NCBI GenBank assembly: GCA_015665275.1
Contig: JADFAL010000029.1
Location: 62,001 to 126,000 of the forward strand
Origin: Flavobacteriales bacterium
Lineage (GTDB): Bacteria > Bacteroidota > Bacteroidia > Flavobacteriales_D > Crocinitomicaceae
Direction: 5' to 3'
DNA length: 64,000 nt
The notes beneath the pieces were generated by a model that was given only the letters and a program-made list of their open reading frames with translations, was not told the origin of the DNA and searched no databases. Shown here piece by piece: positions 11,714 through 21,032 of this stretch (its first letter is position 1; the number at the start of each line of letters is the position of its first letter). The position numbers and the translations under genes were made by a program.

Positions 11714-12774
11714 AACACACCTGCTTCTTTTTCTATGGGTTTGGACAGGATTTGAATGTTCAACATGCGTTCCAAATGCAGATTCAGTATGGCGCCAACG
11801 TTGTTTACTGCTAAAAATCTCTGGTCCTTGTGATAGTCGGCCAAATCTAACTTCATTCTTTCAAGATTTTCAGGAATGGTCAATTTGTCTTTGATCATAT
11901 GCCGAAGCAAACTCTGAGTACGTCTTCTGGAGGCCATGTAACGCCTTTTCATCGCAACCCGCTCCATCTTCTGATACTGCAGCGCAACGTCCTGCGTCAT
12001 GAGTTCCTGAACCAACTTCACCAACTCCAAATTATCTTTATAAAATTGAGGTTTGTAGAGATTGATCCGCCCCTCGTAGGATTGCTGATCAAAATCCATA
12101 GCTCGCAATCGATACTGAACATTGTCGAAATCACGGGTGATTTCTACTACGAAATTATAGGAACGCATATCGCCTAACAATCTTACGAAAGAACGTTCGT
12201 TGAATTTGACAAATTCTTTAGCAAAACGAAGCCGATTATCGATTTCTACTTCCTTGTTTTCCAGAATGAAGGCATCTACGGGCACACCTACCACATGCTC
12301 TTCAATGAGTGTTTGCTCGTGCACCAAATAGTTCACCTTGTCCGGAGAAAAAATCTCCTCCAGCTCTAATCCATATACACGGGAGGCATCTGCGCGTTTC
12401 ACATAGAAGTAGTTATAGTTATCGTTGATCTCGTTTCTCACCTTCACTCTGAACGGCTTTGAATTCCCGAAAGAACAAAAATCTACACGAGCAATGCTCA
12501 AGTGCGGAATCGGATCGCCATCATTAATGAGTTTTTCGTACACCTGAATTAGGGAACGATTTAGGTTTTCGGTCTCGAACTGATTGTAGATAGCAGAGAA
12601 CCAAAGCGTATTGTTTCCATCATCATCATAGTTGGGGACGGTTTCCTCAAAGTGAAGCAATTCATCATAGGATATTGGCAATGTCTCTAAACGTGAGTAT
12701 TGCCTTAGGTGTTCCCGAATGTGCGCTTTAAGGGGGTACGCCGGTTTCTTGTATTGGATTTCGTTGAATTCCAT
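11710..12774 (-). CDS. Conserved-looking hypothetical protein
   Basis: 354 aa, adjacent to the 12775-13053 ORF; no family recognised. Confidence 0.8.
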   Translation of the reverse strand: MEFNEIQYKKPAYPLKAHIREHLRQYSRLETLPISYDELLHFEETVPNYDDDGNNTLWFSAIYNQFETENLNRSLIQVYEKLINDGDPIPHLSIARVDFCSFGNSKPFRVKVRNEINDNYNYFYVKRADASRVYGLELEEIFSPDKVNYLVHEQTLIEEHVVGVPVDAFILENKEVEIDNRLRFAKEFVKFNERSFVRLLGDMRSYNFVVEITRDFDNVQYRLRAMDFDQQSYEGRINLYKPQFYKDNLELVKLVQELMTQDVALQYQKMERVAMKRRYMASRRRTQSLLRHMIKDKLTIPENLERMKLDLADYHKDQRFLAVNNVGAILNLHLERMLNIQILSKPIEKEAGVF

Positions 12775-13053
12775 TTAGATAACTTTTAAAATACTTTCTA
12801 AAGGAATGGCATGTCCTCCTTTAACGGTTGCGTAATTCTGTGATAACCCCAGTGATTCGCTTTCAATGCGAAAAAAGCCTCTTGTTGTTTCGAGGATAAA
12901 ACTCATTTTCTGCCGCGTTTTAACCGGCCTCGACAAAGAAGCCTGCAATTTTTGGCGTATGTTTTTTCTCTTTTCAGATTTACTCGCGATCGACGAGGTA
13001 TAATTCAACTTTGAAAGTTGATCTTCTCTGATATCAATTATTGTTGTACTCAT
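12775..13053 (-). CDS. Small hypothetical protein
   Basis: 92 aa, immediately abuts downstream CDS, apparently same operon as Dps-like gene. Confidence 0.7.
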   Translation of the reverse strand: MSTTIIDIREDQLSKLNYTSSIASKSEKRKNIRQKLQASLSRPVKTRQKMSFILETTRGFFRIESESLGLSQNYATVKGGHAIPLESILKVI

Positions 13054-13058
13054 AGTTT

Positions 13059-13541
13059 CTATTTTAACCAGCTTTGTAATTTGTAATGCATCATTTCTAA
13101 TCCGTGGATCATTTCCTGCATCACATGCACAGTTCCATAATCGTTGTGATTTATCGAATAATCTGCTGTTTCCGACAGCACCTTTAGCAAGGTTTCTACA
13201 TCTTCGAGTAAAATGACCTTAATGTTGTCTCCTGACAAATCGTGTGTATCCTCTACTATCTTTGAGTTATTAATGTAGTCGCTCAAGCGATAATTCGGCA
13301 CGCCTCCAAGTAATCGTACGCGTTCTGCAATGGTATCGATATTTTTCATGGATTCCTTGTATAGTTTCTCGGTTATGTCTTGAATGTCAAAGAAATCCGG
13401 ACCTTCCACATTCCAATGGAAGTTCTGCATTTTGTGATAGAAGATTTGATATGTGCTGAGTGATGTGTTGAGGTTTTCGACAATTTCTACAGCTTCCAAA
13501 CCTCGTAAGCCTAGCTTTTTGTGTGTTCTTTCTAGTTGCAT
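13059..13541 (-). CDS. dps: Dps/ferritin-like DNA-protection protein
   Basis: FYHKMQNFHWNVEGPDFFDIQDITEKLY ... IDTIAERVRLLGG, Dps ferroxidase-site pattern. Confidence 0.93.
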   Translation of the reverse strand: MQLERTHKKLGLRGLEAVEIVENLNTSLSTYQIFYHKMQNFHWNVEGPDFFDIQDITEKLYKESMKNIDTIAERVRLLGGVPNYRLSDYINNSKIVEDTHDLSGDNIKVILLEDVETLLKVLSETADYSINHNDYGTVHVMQEMIHGLEMMHYKLQSWLK

Positions 13542-13800
13542 AAAAATATTTTAGCGTTCAGCCTAAGACCAAACAATTCATAAAAAGGGTTATTTCTACT
13601 AAGGAGTCTAAAATATAGCCGGACGGCTAAGCAACAGGAAGATTGTAAATAATCACATCCTTATAGTAAGCATTTGAAGTCGCAATGTCAAGTTTAAGAG
13701 AGAGGAATCCGCTGTTTTAATATATCTTAACACTTCACTGAATGAATCTAGCAGACATATTAGTGAATGCCCTATGTTTGCAATAACGAGTGGTATCCTA

Positions 13801-14408
13801 TGGATTATGTATCAAATCTATTCTTGATTTTCGCTGTAATCGATCCGATTGGGTCTATTCCTGTGTATTTGGAAGCCACAAAGAAATTTGATCCCGTAGA
13901 AAAACGCAAAATTGCCATTCGTGCTTCGTTGATCGCCTTTGGAATTTTACTTTTCTTCATTGTAATCGGGCAAATAATCTTGGAATCGATGTCTGTTTCA
14001 TTGGATGCCTTTCAAATTTCAGGAGGGGTAATCTTGTTCTTGTTTGCCTTAACCATGATTTTCGGAGAAGGAAAACCGGAGCGCGAGAAAAACAATATTT
14101 CAGATTATCGACAAGTCACCATCTTTCCTATTGCCATCCCTTCGATCGCCTCACCGGGGGCCATCATGGCGGTGGTGCTTCTCACTGACAATCACATCTA
14201 CAATTTACAACAGCAAATTATCACTACCGCTGAAGTACTTGCTATTGTTGGTGTCACGTGTTTACTTCTGCTATTTGCCAACACGCTTCAAAAACAGATT
14301 GGGAACTACGGAATCATGGTTATAAGTAAGGTGATGGGCCTAATTTTGGCTTCCTATGCAATTCAGAGCATTCTTAGTGGAATTACGAATTATATCGTCA
14401 AACTGTAA
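13801..14408 (+). CDS. MarC-family integral membrane protein
   Basis: FAVIDPIGSIPVYLEATKKFDPVEKRKIAIRASLIAF; likely start MDYVSN at 13801 (ORF begins 13767). Confidence 0.92.
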
Positions 14409-14509
14409 GGCCAACAGGCCATTCCTACCAACCGGGTACATATCAAAATGTAACCATCCTCGATTAATTCCATATTTTTGAAGACGAGTTAACCTTAAAA
14501 CAATACCAA

Positions 14510-14953
14510 ATGAAAAAATCAACCTTTTTAAAAGCCTTTGGACTTCTTTCTTTACTTTTCGTTTTTGCTGCATGTAACAAATACGAAGAGGGATCGAACT
14601 TTTCTTTGATTTCAGCGAAAGGGCGTCTAGCTAACACTTGGACAATCAGTTCAATCACTTACCAAACCGGAGGTAATACAACAACAATTACTGGAACTTC
14701 TGGAACGGTAACCATCAACAAGGATGGCACATGGGCTTCATCTATCACTTACACTGTTTTTGGAGCACCGATTACGGATAACGATGCTGGAACATGGCAA
14801 TTCAATGATGACAAAACGCAAGTGATCATGACGGATAATGAGAACGGAGATGTTACAACTGCTACTATCATTAAGTTGAAGAACAAAGAATTGACGTTGA
14901 CAACCACTGATTCTAACGGAGGTATCACACGTACTGAATACACGGGATCTTAA
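14510..14953 (+). CDS. Lipocalin-like lipoprotein
   Basis: Lipobox FAACNK; WTISSITYQTGG... GTWQFNDDKTQVIMT beta-rich pattern. Confidence 0.75.
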   Translation: MKKSTFLKAFGLLSLLFVFAACNKYEEGSNFSLISAKGRLANTWTISSITYQTGGNTTTITGTSGTVTINKDGTWASSITYTVFGAPITDNDAGTWQFNDDKTQVIMTDNENGDVTTATIIKLKNKELTLTTTDSNGGITRTEYTGS

Positions 14954-14974
14954 TTTAGGATTCACCCAATATTT

Positions 14975-15007
14975 AACCCTGACATCGCAAGATCGTCAGG
15001 GTTTTTT
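14975..15007 (+). terminator. Rho-independent terminator
   Basis: Perfect inverted repeat AACCCTGAC...GTCAGGGTT followed by T-run, just after the 14510-14953 CDS. Confidence 0.9.
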
Positions 15008-15019
15008 CATGCCTAAATA

Positions 15020-15682
15020 TTAGGGAACAATCTCAATTTTCGTGGAACTGTTAATGGATTTGTAGAGGTCCGTGATGTGATCGTTCTTAAGTGAAATACA
15101 GCCTAGTGTCCAATTGGTTCCGTCATCAATCATGCTGTCCATTCCTTCCGGCACTCCATGTATTCCGACTTCACCGCCAATAGTTGCATCTTCTGGAATT
15201 TCACCATCTGCCTTTCGCTGCTTAAATCGTCTCCACGATTCCGCATTTGGATAGTCGATCCAAATAAAATACTTCCAGCTTCTGTGCGCATACATGCTGC
15301 GAACACCAAAATTGCCCTCAGGAGTGCTACCGTCGCCTTCCATGGCCTTGTCGTCCACTGGATTGAATCCTAATACGCACGGATATTTAATCAGCGTTGA
15401 ACCCTCATGTTTTACTGCTAGGTAATATTCGGATTTATCGATGTAGATTTTCAAATCACCCTTCCGAATATTCTTCTCGGCGATTATGTCAACCAGCTTC
15501 TCGGTAGGATCTTCAATCGCTACGTGCGCAATTGTTCTATTCTCATCCCCTTCAGAAACTTTCGATACATCTGCCATTATTTCAGACGCATCCGAGTCTC
15601 CTTCAGATTCTGGCAAGCAAGAAAAACTCGTGAAGCCTATAATTACAATCAAAACAATGGGCAGGTACATAACTCGATTCAT
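15020..15682 (-). CDS. L,D-transpeptidase (YkuD) family lipoprotein
   Basis: IGIHGVPEGMD...NWTLGCISLKNDHI catalytic HG...GCISL motif; lipobox FSCLPE. Confidence 0.88.
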   Translation of the reverse strand: MNRVMYLPIVLIVIIGFTSFSCLPESEGDSDASEIMADVSKVSEGDENRTIAHVAIEDPTEKLVDIIAEKNIRKGDLKIYIDKSEYYLAVKHEGSTLIKYPCVLGFNPVDDKAMEGDGSTPEGNFGVRSMYAHRSWKYFIWIDYPNAESWRRFKQRKADGEIPEDATIGGEVGIHGVPEGMDSMIDDGTNWTLGCISLKNDHITDLYKSINSSTKIEIVP

Positions 15683-15794
15683 GACAAGAGGTTTTACTTA
15701 TAATGCATACAAAGAGAAAAGCAACAGGTTCATTGTTGGAAAGATTGGGTTGCTAGATAGATAAATGGAGAGGTTGGACTGAACTGTGTCTAAT

Positions 15795-17126
15795 CTAGAT
15801 TGCTCCTTTTGCCTTTAACTCCAGATACTTGTTGATCGTATTTACAGACAATTCATCGGGTAGGGTTAAAACGGTTTGAATTCCATTTCGGCGTAATTCC
15901 TGTGCGATTCTAGACTTCAAGGTCATCATCTTTTCCGCTACGGCGCCTTGATAAACTTCCTGTAAACTTCTTGCCGGCTGATACGCCAGTTCTTGCAATT
16001 CGCTGTTTTCGAAAAAGACAACTACTAAAACGTGCTTTTTGTTCAATTGACGAAGCATTGGTAAGGCGCGTCTCATGGAGAACTCCGTTTCGAAATTGGT
16101 AAACAGTACCAGTAATGATCGGGTGTTGATCGACCTCCGAATGGACTGGTACAACAACTCAAAATTGGCTTCTTTGAAATGAGTTCGCTGGTTGTATAAT
16201 GCCTCTTGAATTCGACGCATTTGTCCTGCAGAGCGCTCCGGAGGAAGTTGTGTTCCGATCTTATCCGAGTACGTAACCAAACCGGCTTTGTCTCCTTTTC
16301 TTAGGGCAATATTCGTGAATACCAGCGATGAGTTAATAGCGTAATCCAGAAGGGAAAGTCCATCGAATTCCATCTGCATGTTTCGGCTTTTGTCGATGAT
16401 ACAGAAAATATTTTGCGACTTCTCTTCTTGGTACTGGTTCACCATCAATTCATTACGACGACTTGTAGCCTTCCAGTTGATACGTTTCAATTCATCTCCT
16501 TGAACATAATTCTTGATCTGTTCGAATTCGCTGTTGTTCCCCAAACGTCGGATTTTCTTAATCCCGGCGCTTGTTTTTTGTTGCTGGAATACCAACAATT
16601 CGTAGCGCTTCATTTGAAGCACGGAAGGATAGACATGCACCTTTTGTTTCAACGGAACCTTCATACTTCGAGATGCCATAAAGAATATAGATCGCACGAT
16701 TATGAACACATCTCCAAATTCGAATTCGCCACGAGAACCGGGCTTGTAATCGTATTGATATTCTTTGGTTGCTCCCGGCGCTAATACATAGGTGTAGGAA
16801 GCACTTCGCTCTTGCATCTCTATCGGATACCCCTCAATTAAGGTATATGCAATAGGCTGGGCGGTGTTATTGGTCACTTCTAATTTAACCGGGTTCTTAT
16901 CTCCCAAACTAAGACGATCGGCTACTTCACGCTTCACCGAAATTGGGTTCTTGCTAGAAAACACCAACAAAATATCCAGTAAGGTTATGGCAAAAAGCAC
17001 CACCAATGTCACGTTGGCAACGAACTCCATAAATGGGTACGAATAGGCAACGAGGTACATTACGATTGTACTCGAGAACACCATGAAAAACCATCGTGTG
17101 AGGTGTATGTTCAGCAGTTTATTCAA
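15795..17126 (-). CDS. DUF58 domain protein
   Basis: GDELKRINWKATSRRNELMVNQYQEEKSQN, typical DUF58; abuts MoxR gene. Confidence 0.93.
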   Translation of the reverse strand: MNKLLNIHLTRWFFMVFSSTIVMYLVAYSYPFMEFVANVTLVVLFAITLLDILLVFSSKNPISVKREVADRLSLGDKNPVKLEVTNNTAQPIAYTLIEGYPIEMQERSASYTYVLAPGATKEYQYDYKPGSRGEFEFGDVFIIVRSIFFMASRSMKVPLKQKVHVYPSVLQMKRYELLVFQQQKTSAGIKKIRRLGNNSEFEQIKNYVQGDELKRINWKATSRRNELMVNQYQEEKSQNIFCIIDKSRNMQMEFDGLSLLDYAINSSLVFTNIALRKGDKAGLVTYSDKIGTQLPPERSAGQMRRIQEALYNQRTHFKEANFELLYQSIRRSINTRSLLVLFTNFETEFSMRRALPMLRQLNKKHVLVVVFFENSELQELAYQPARSLQEVYQGAVAEKMMTLKSRIAQELRRNGIQTVLTLPDELSVNTINKYLELKAKGAI

Positions 17127-18347
17127 TTATCTTGGTACTTCAAGTGTTTGTACGATTTCCTTAACGATATCCTCCGTTGTAACACCTTCCATTTCTGCTT
17201 CCGGTGTCATGATCAATCGGTGATTCAATACATGAATAGCAACGAATTGGATGTCTTCTGGAGTTACGAAGTCACGTCCGCGAATGGCCGCCATGGCCTT
17301 GGAAGAACGCAAAATAGCCAAGGAAGCTCTCGGCGACCCTCCGAGGTAAATTTTACCATGATTCCGTGTTTTATGAATCAAAGCGGCGATGTATTTCACC
17401 AAATTATCTTCTACAATAACTTTCTCTACCGTATCCTGAATTTTCTGCACCTCGTCGGCATCAAAAATGGCGTTCACATCGTCCAAACTTGGCGGTTTGA
17501 TGTTGTTCTTATAACGCGTTAGAATTTGCTCTTCTTCGTGCTGCTCAGGGTATCCTAGTTTGATTTTGAACAAGAAACGGTCTAACTGAGCCTCCGGAAG
17601 GCTGTATGTTCCTTCCTGCTCGATTGGGTTCTGCGTTGCAATTACGAGGAATGGAAACGCCATTGGATAACGCTCTCCATCGTACGTAATTTGTCTCTCC
17701 TCCATTACTTCGAACAAAGAGGCCTGCGTTTTAGCCGGTGCGCGGTTGATCTCATCAATCAATACTATATTCGAGAAAATAGGTCCTTTTTTGAAGGTAA
17801 ATTTTGCATCGTTCATATTGAAAACAGAGGTTCCAATTACATCTGACGGCATCATGTCTGGCGTAAACTGAATTCTTGAGAAATCAACTTTTAGCGATTT
17901 CGAAAGCACTTTAGCCGAAAGGGTTTTTGCTACTCCTGGCACTCCTTCCAATAGAATATGACCGTTAGCGAAAATTCCTGTGAGCAATAAATCCACCATT
18001 TCAGATTGACCAATTACATATTTGGCCAATTCGTTTCGAACATCGCTTACTTTTTGTGCTACCCATAGCAAATCAGAGTTCTGACGCTCGAATCCGAAGC
18101 CAGTTCCCGAACCAACGGGCGGTGTTACCGTTTCTGTAGATTCAACGGGTGTTTCAGCCGGAGCCGGAGTGTCTGCTGGTGCTGGGGTGTCTGCCGCTTC
18201 GCTTTGTTCCGGAGTTGTTTCGGAGGCTATGTCTTCGGATGACGTTTCCTTAGAACTTGCTGGCATGTATGCGCTGTGATCTTGCTGTCCAGCGTTTTCC
18301 TCAGTTCCCTCAGGATTTGTATTGTTCATTTCATCGTCGTTTCTCAT
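17127..18347 (-). CDS. MoxR-family AAA ATPase
   Basis: Walker A-like GVPGVAKT, LIDEINRAPAKTQASLFEVMEE; start MRNDDEMNN at 18347 in a 4-bp ATGA overlap with the upstream gene. Confidence 0.95.
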   Translation of the reverse strand: MRNDDEMNNTNPEGTEENAGQQDHSAYMPASSKETSSEDIASETTPEQSEAADTPAPADTPAPAETPVESTETVTPPVGSGTGFGFERQNSDLLWVAQKVSDVRNELAKYVIGQSEMVDLLLTGIFANGHILLEGVPGVAKTLSAKVLSKSLKVDFSRIQFTPDMMPSDVIGTSVFNMNDAKFTFKKGPIFSNIVLIDEINRAPAKTQASLFEVMEERQITYDGERYPMAFPFLVIATQNPIEQEGTYSLPEAQLDRFLFKIKLGYPEQHEEEQILTRYKNNIKPPSLDDVNAIFDADEVQKIQDTVEKVIVEDNLVKYIAALIHKTRNHGKIYLGGSPRASLAILRSSKAMAAIRGRDFVTPEDIQFVAIHVLNHRLIMTPEAEMEGVTTEDIVKEIVQTLEVPR

Positions 18348-20050
18348 AGGTCTAAAGTATGAACATTGGAAATAAACCGGTCGAATTGTTCTTTGTCGAA
18401 ACGGCTCATGTCCCAATAATTAATAACTATCTTTTTATTGTTTTGGAGTTGAATGACTACTCCCGATTTGGTTGATTTAGTACTGATTACATCTTCACGC
18501 AAATATTCTCGCTTGCGTCCAAATTCCGAATAGGTAATCAAGTGTTTTTCTGTAACTCTCAAGTATGGATTCACCAAGCGGAGCACCCCAAAAGTAATTA
18601 GCAAGGCTCCTATTGGCCAAAGTGCAATTCCCGGCCCGATGGAATTTACCAAAAAATAGAATCCACAGAGGACTGCGATGATTCCAAACAATATAAGTCC
18701 AATTGGAAGCACCAAACCGCGACGGAAAATCATTTCTCGTTTCTTGATACGTTGGTCAATCTTCTCGCTGATAACCCCCATGTCCTTGTAGAACTCTTGT
18801 TGGAGTTTCGCCATTTGGATGATCGTTTGATCGTTTACCTTTGACACTTCTTTGGTTTCGAAACTATTGACCAAAGCCTTGATTTCTTCGAAGGGTTTGT
18901 TGCTTTTCTCTGCCAAAATTCGAATCTCGCGGTCGCCATCCCGACGGTTTAAATCAACAAAATAGTGTTTGAGGATAGTCGCATAGAAATTCTTCCGTTG
19001 CACCTGAAGCATTCCGAAATGATTCTGCTTCGAGTAGTAAATTGACGTAATGGTTTCCGTGAAAGCAAGCGTCATGTCCTTTTTCTTCGGATGATATGGA
19101 ACCGCTGGTCGTTTTCGCTGTGTTCGGAACAAGACATAGAGTAACAAGCCTCCAATCAATAACAATAGAGCGTTTCGAAGCATTGGACGGACCAATAACC
19201 ACCTTAGGAGACTGTTATCCATTTTGCCATCTCCTGGACCTTTCGCTTCTTCTTCCTCCTCATCTTCTCCGTCATAGTCATCCGGAAGTCGGCCCAGCTC
19301 CAGAATCACAACTTCTTTCTTACTTGACAATTGATCTATGACATAGCGTGCGTGTCTAAAACCATCGTTTCGTTTCAATTGATAGTTGTAGAACATATTC
19401 GGATTGGTATGAAGGAATACCTTTCCTTTGCCCATCTGGATTACTATGAAGTTCTCCATTTCCATGAAGGTTGAAAGCGCTTTTGTCTCTCCTTTCGGCT
19501 TTATTTCTCCGAACGCGTTCCAGAGTTTGGCAATCGTATCCTTTTGATACTCTTCTATTAGTTTGTATCTCGCTCGTGGTGTATATACCATTTCCTGCTC
19601 GTCATAATCGGAACGGAAGTACACCGTATCAAAGAATCGGTCCAGAATGTTCTCCGTGATTTCTTCAAAACTGAAGAAGATGTCCGAGCCTTTCTCCACC
19701 TTCGTCATTATGGAGTCAATCTCCGAATTCTTTAAGGCGAATTTGTTCCCCACAAACATGTAGGTTCTCTTCTTGTCGTCCTTACTCAGTATTGAATCTA
19801 GTTGAACGTATCTTTTCGTCAAATACATATCCTTTTTCTTGATATGCGTTTGAACCAAGGTGTGAAATAAGTACGTGCCTCGTGGGTTTTTGTCAAATGG
19901 CTGATAGCGATCTTCCCATTTTGACGAGGTGTAAACCTGAGTCGATTTATTCGACGGAGCGCTCCCTCCTCCCGGAGTTAACAACCACACTAGCAGCAAC
20001 CCGAAGAGCAAAAATCCTCCAATGAGCATTATTTTCCTACTATTATTCAT
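18344..20050 (-). CDS. DUF4350-like membrane protein
   Basis: 568 aa with N-terminal TM and DUF4350-like KWEDRYQPFDKNPRGTYLFHTLV; position in MoxR cluster. Confidence 0.8.
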   Translation of the reverse strand: MNNSRKIMLIGGFLLFGLLLVWLLTPGGGSAPSNKSTQVYTSSKWEDRYQPFDKNPRGTYLFHTLVQTHIKKKDMYLTKRYVQLDSILSKDDKKRTYMFVGNKFALKNSEIDSIMTKVEKGSDIFFSFEEITENILDRFFDTVYFRSDYDEQEMVYTPRARYKLIEEYQKDTIAKLWNAFGEIKPKGETKALSTFMEMENFIVIQMGKGKVFLHTNPNMFYNYQLKRNDGFRHARYVIDQLSSKKEVVILELGRLPDDYDGEDEEEEEAKGPGDGKMDNSLLRWLLVRPMLRNALLLLIGGLLLYVLFRTQRKRPAVPYHPKKKDMTLAFTETITSIYYSKQNHFGMLQVQRKNFYATILKHYFVDLNRRDGDREIRILAEKSNKPFEEIKALVNSFETKEVSKVNDQTIIQMAKLQQEFYKDMGVISEKIDQRIKKREMIFRRGLVLPIGLILFGIIAVLCGFYFLVNSIGPGIALWPIGALLITFGVLRLVNPYLRVTEKHLITYSEFGRKREYLREDVISTKSTKSGVVIQLQNNKKIVINYWDMSRFDKEQFDRFISNVHTLDL

Positions 20051-21032
20051 CTGTTGGGTCCAGCGATTTGTAGTAGTTCAACAATGTGGGTTGGAGCATT
20101 TCGAAAATCTCCCGATCAATCTCGTATTCACCGTACCAAACCAAATCGTAAATGCGCACACACTCCATAAAACCGAGGGATCCATTGCGTCCGCCCATTT
20201 CCATTACGTAGTGGTGATTGGTCTTTTCCTTCTTCCAGCGAATCCAGCCTTTCTTGATAAGTTCTTTCAGAATGAAGGTGAAGTAAATTCGCACGCACTC
20301 TCGGAAATCTTCTCTTTCGGTGGCAGCTTCTAACTTGAGTTCCAACTCGGTTTTCATAATCACCTCCGGGTTCCACTCATCTTCAACATTGACGACAATT
20401 TTAGTGTCCTGAGGTTTCTTATTTCTTAGCAAGAAGTAGATTAACAGCACTGCGGCTACCGCAACAATTAGGATCAGAAGGATTCTCCAAAAGCCTGATC
20501 CTCCCGAACTACCGCCCGACCTACTAGAAGAAGATGAGGACGAGGAACTGCTAGAACCGGATCGTCTAGAACGAGGTTTTACTCTAGGTTTCTTATTATT
20601 TCGCTGGGGGCGCTTTACGGTTGGATCTTCCTTCAAATTTCCATCACCACTTCCGTTTCCACGATCAAATCCTTTTAGAGTTTTCTGACGCTGACGTTGG
20701 ATTTGTTGCGGTTTGTAACGCATGGTTCCGCGGCCACTGGAGCCTTGATACCCGCGATAGCCATTTCCAGGTCCTGAGGAAGAACTCCCGTACATACGTC
20801 TTTGTAATTCCTCGTCTGAGACATATCGCTCGTCACTGATATCGGTAGGGGAACTGGTAGCCCAATCTTCTGGACCCTTGTAATCATCCGCTTTTTCGTA
20901 TTTCAGTTGATCTTTCTCCTTCTTCCAAGTTTGCTCCTTTGGCTCTGTTTTTTTCTTCGGAGTTTTCTCTTGAGCCCAAGAACTTCCTAAAGTCAAGCAG
21001 CAAAATATCGCTATGTAATACCCCTTAATCAA
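20043..21032 (-). CDS. DUF4129-like protein with Ser-rich linker
   Basis: Poly-Ser tract then TM, C-terminal FVLKELIKKGWIRWKKEKTNHHYV-like DUF4129 region. Confidence 0.78.
   Translation of the reverse strand: MIKGYYIAIFCCLTLGSSWAQEKTPKKKTEPKEQTWKKEKDQLKYEKADDYKGPEDWATSSPTDISDERYVSDEELQRRMYGSSSSGPGNGYRGYQGSSGRGTMRYKPQQIQRQRQKTLKGFDRGNGSGDGNLKEDPTVKRPQRNNKKPRVKPRSRRSGSSSSSSSSSSSRSGGSSGGSGFWRILLILIVAVAAVLLIYFLLRNKKPQDTKIVVNVEDEWNPEVIMKTELELKLEAATEREDFRECVRIYFTFILKELIKKGWIRWKKEKTNHHYVMEMGGRNGSLGFMECVRIYDLVWYGEYEIDREIFEMLQPTLLNYYKSLDPTDE

Noticed and set aside
20186-20839. Antisense ORFs from the six-frame track (here and throughout, e.g. 844-1095, 3108-3398, 30841-31155, 62891-63445)
   Set aside because: They lie opposite strongly supported genes, have low-complexity or skewed composition and no recognisable motifs.
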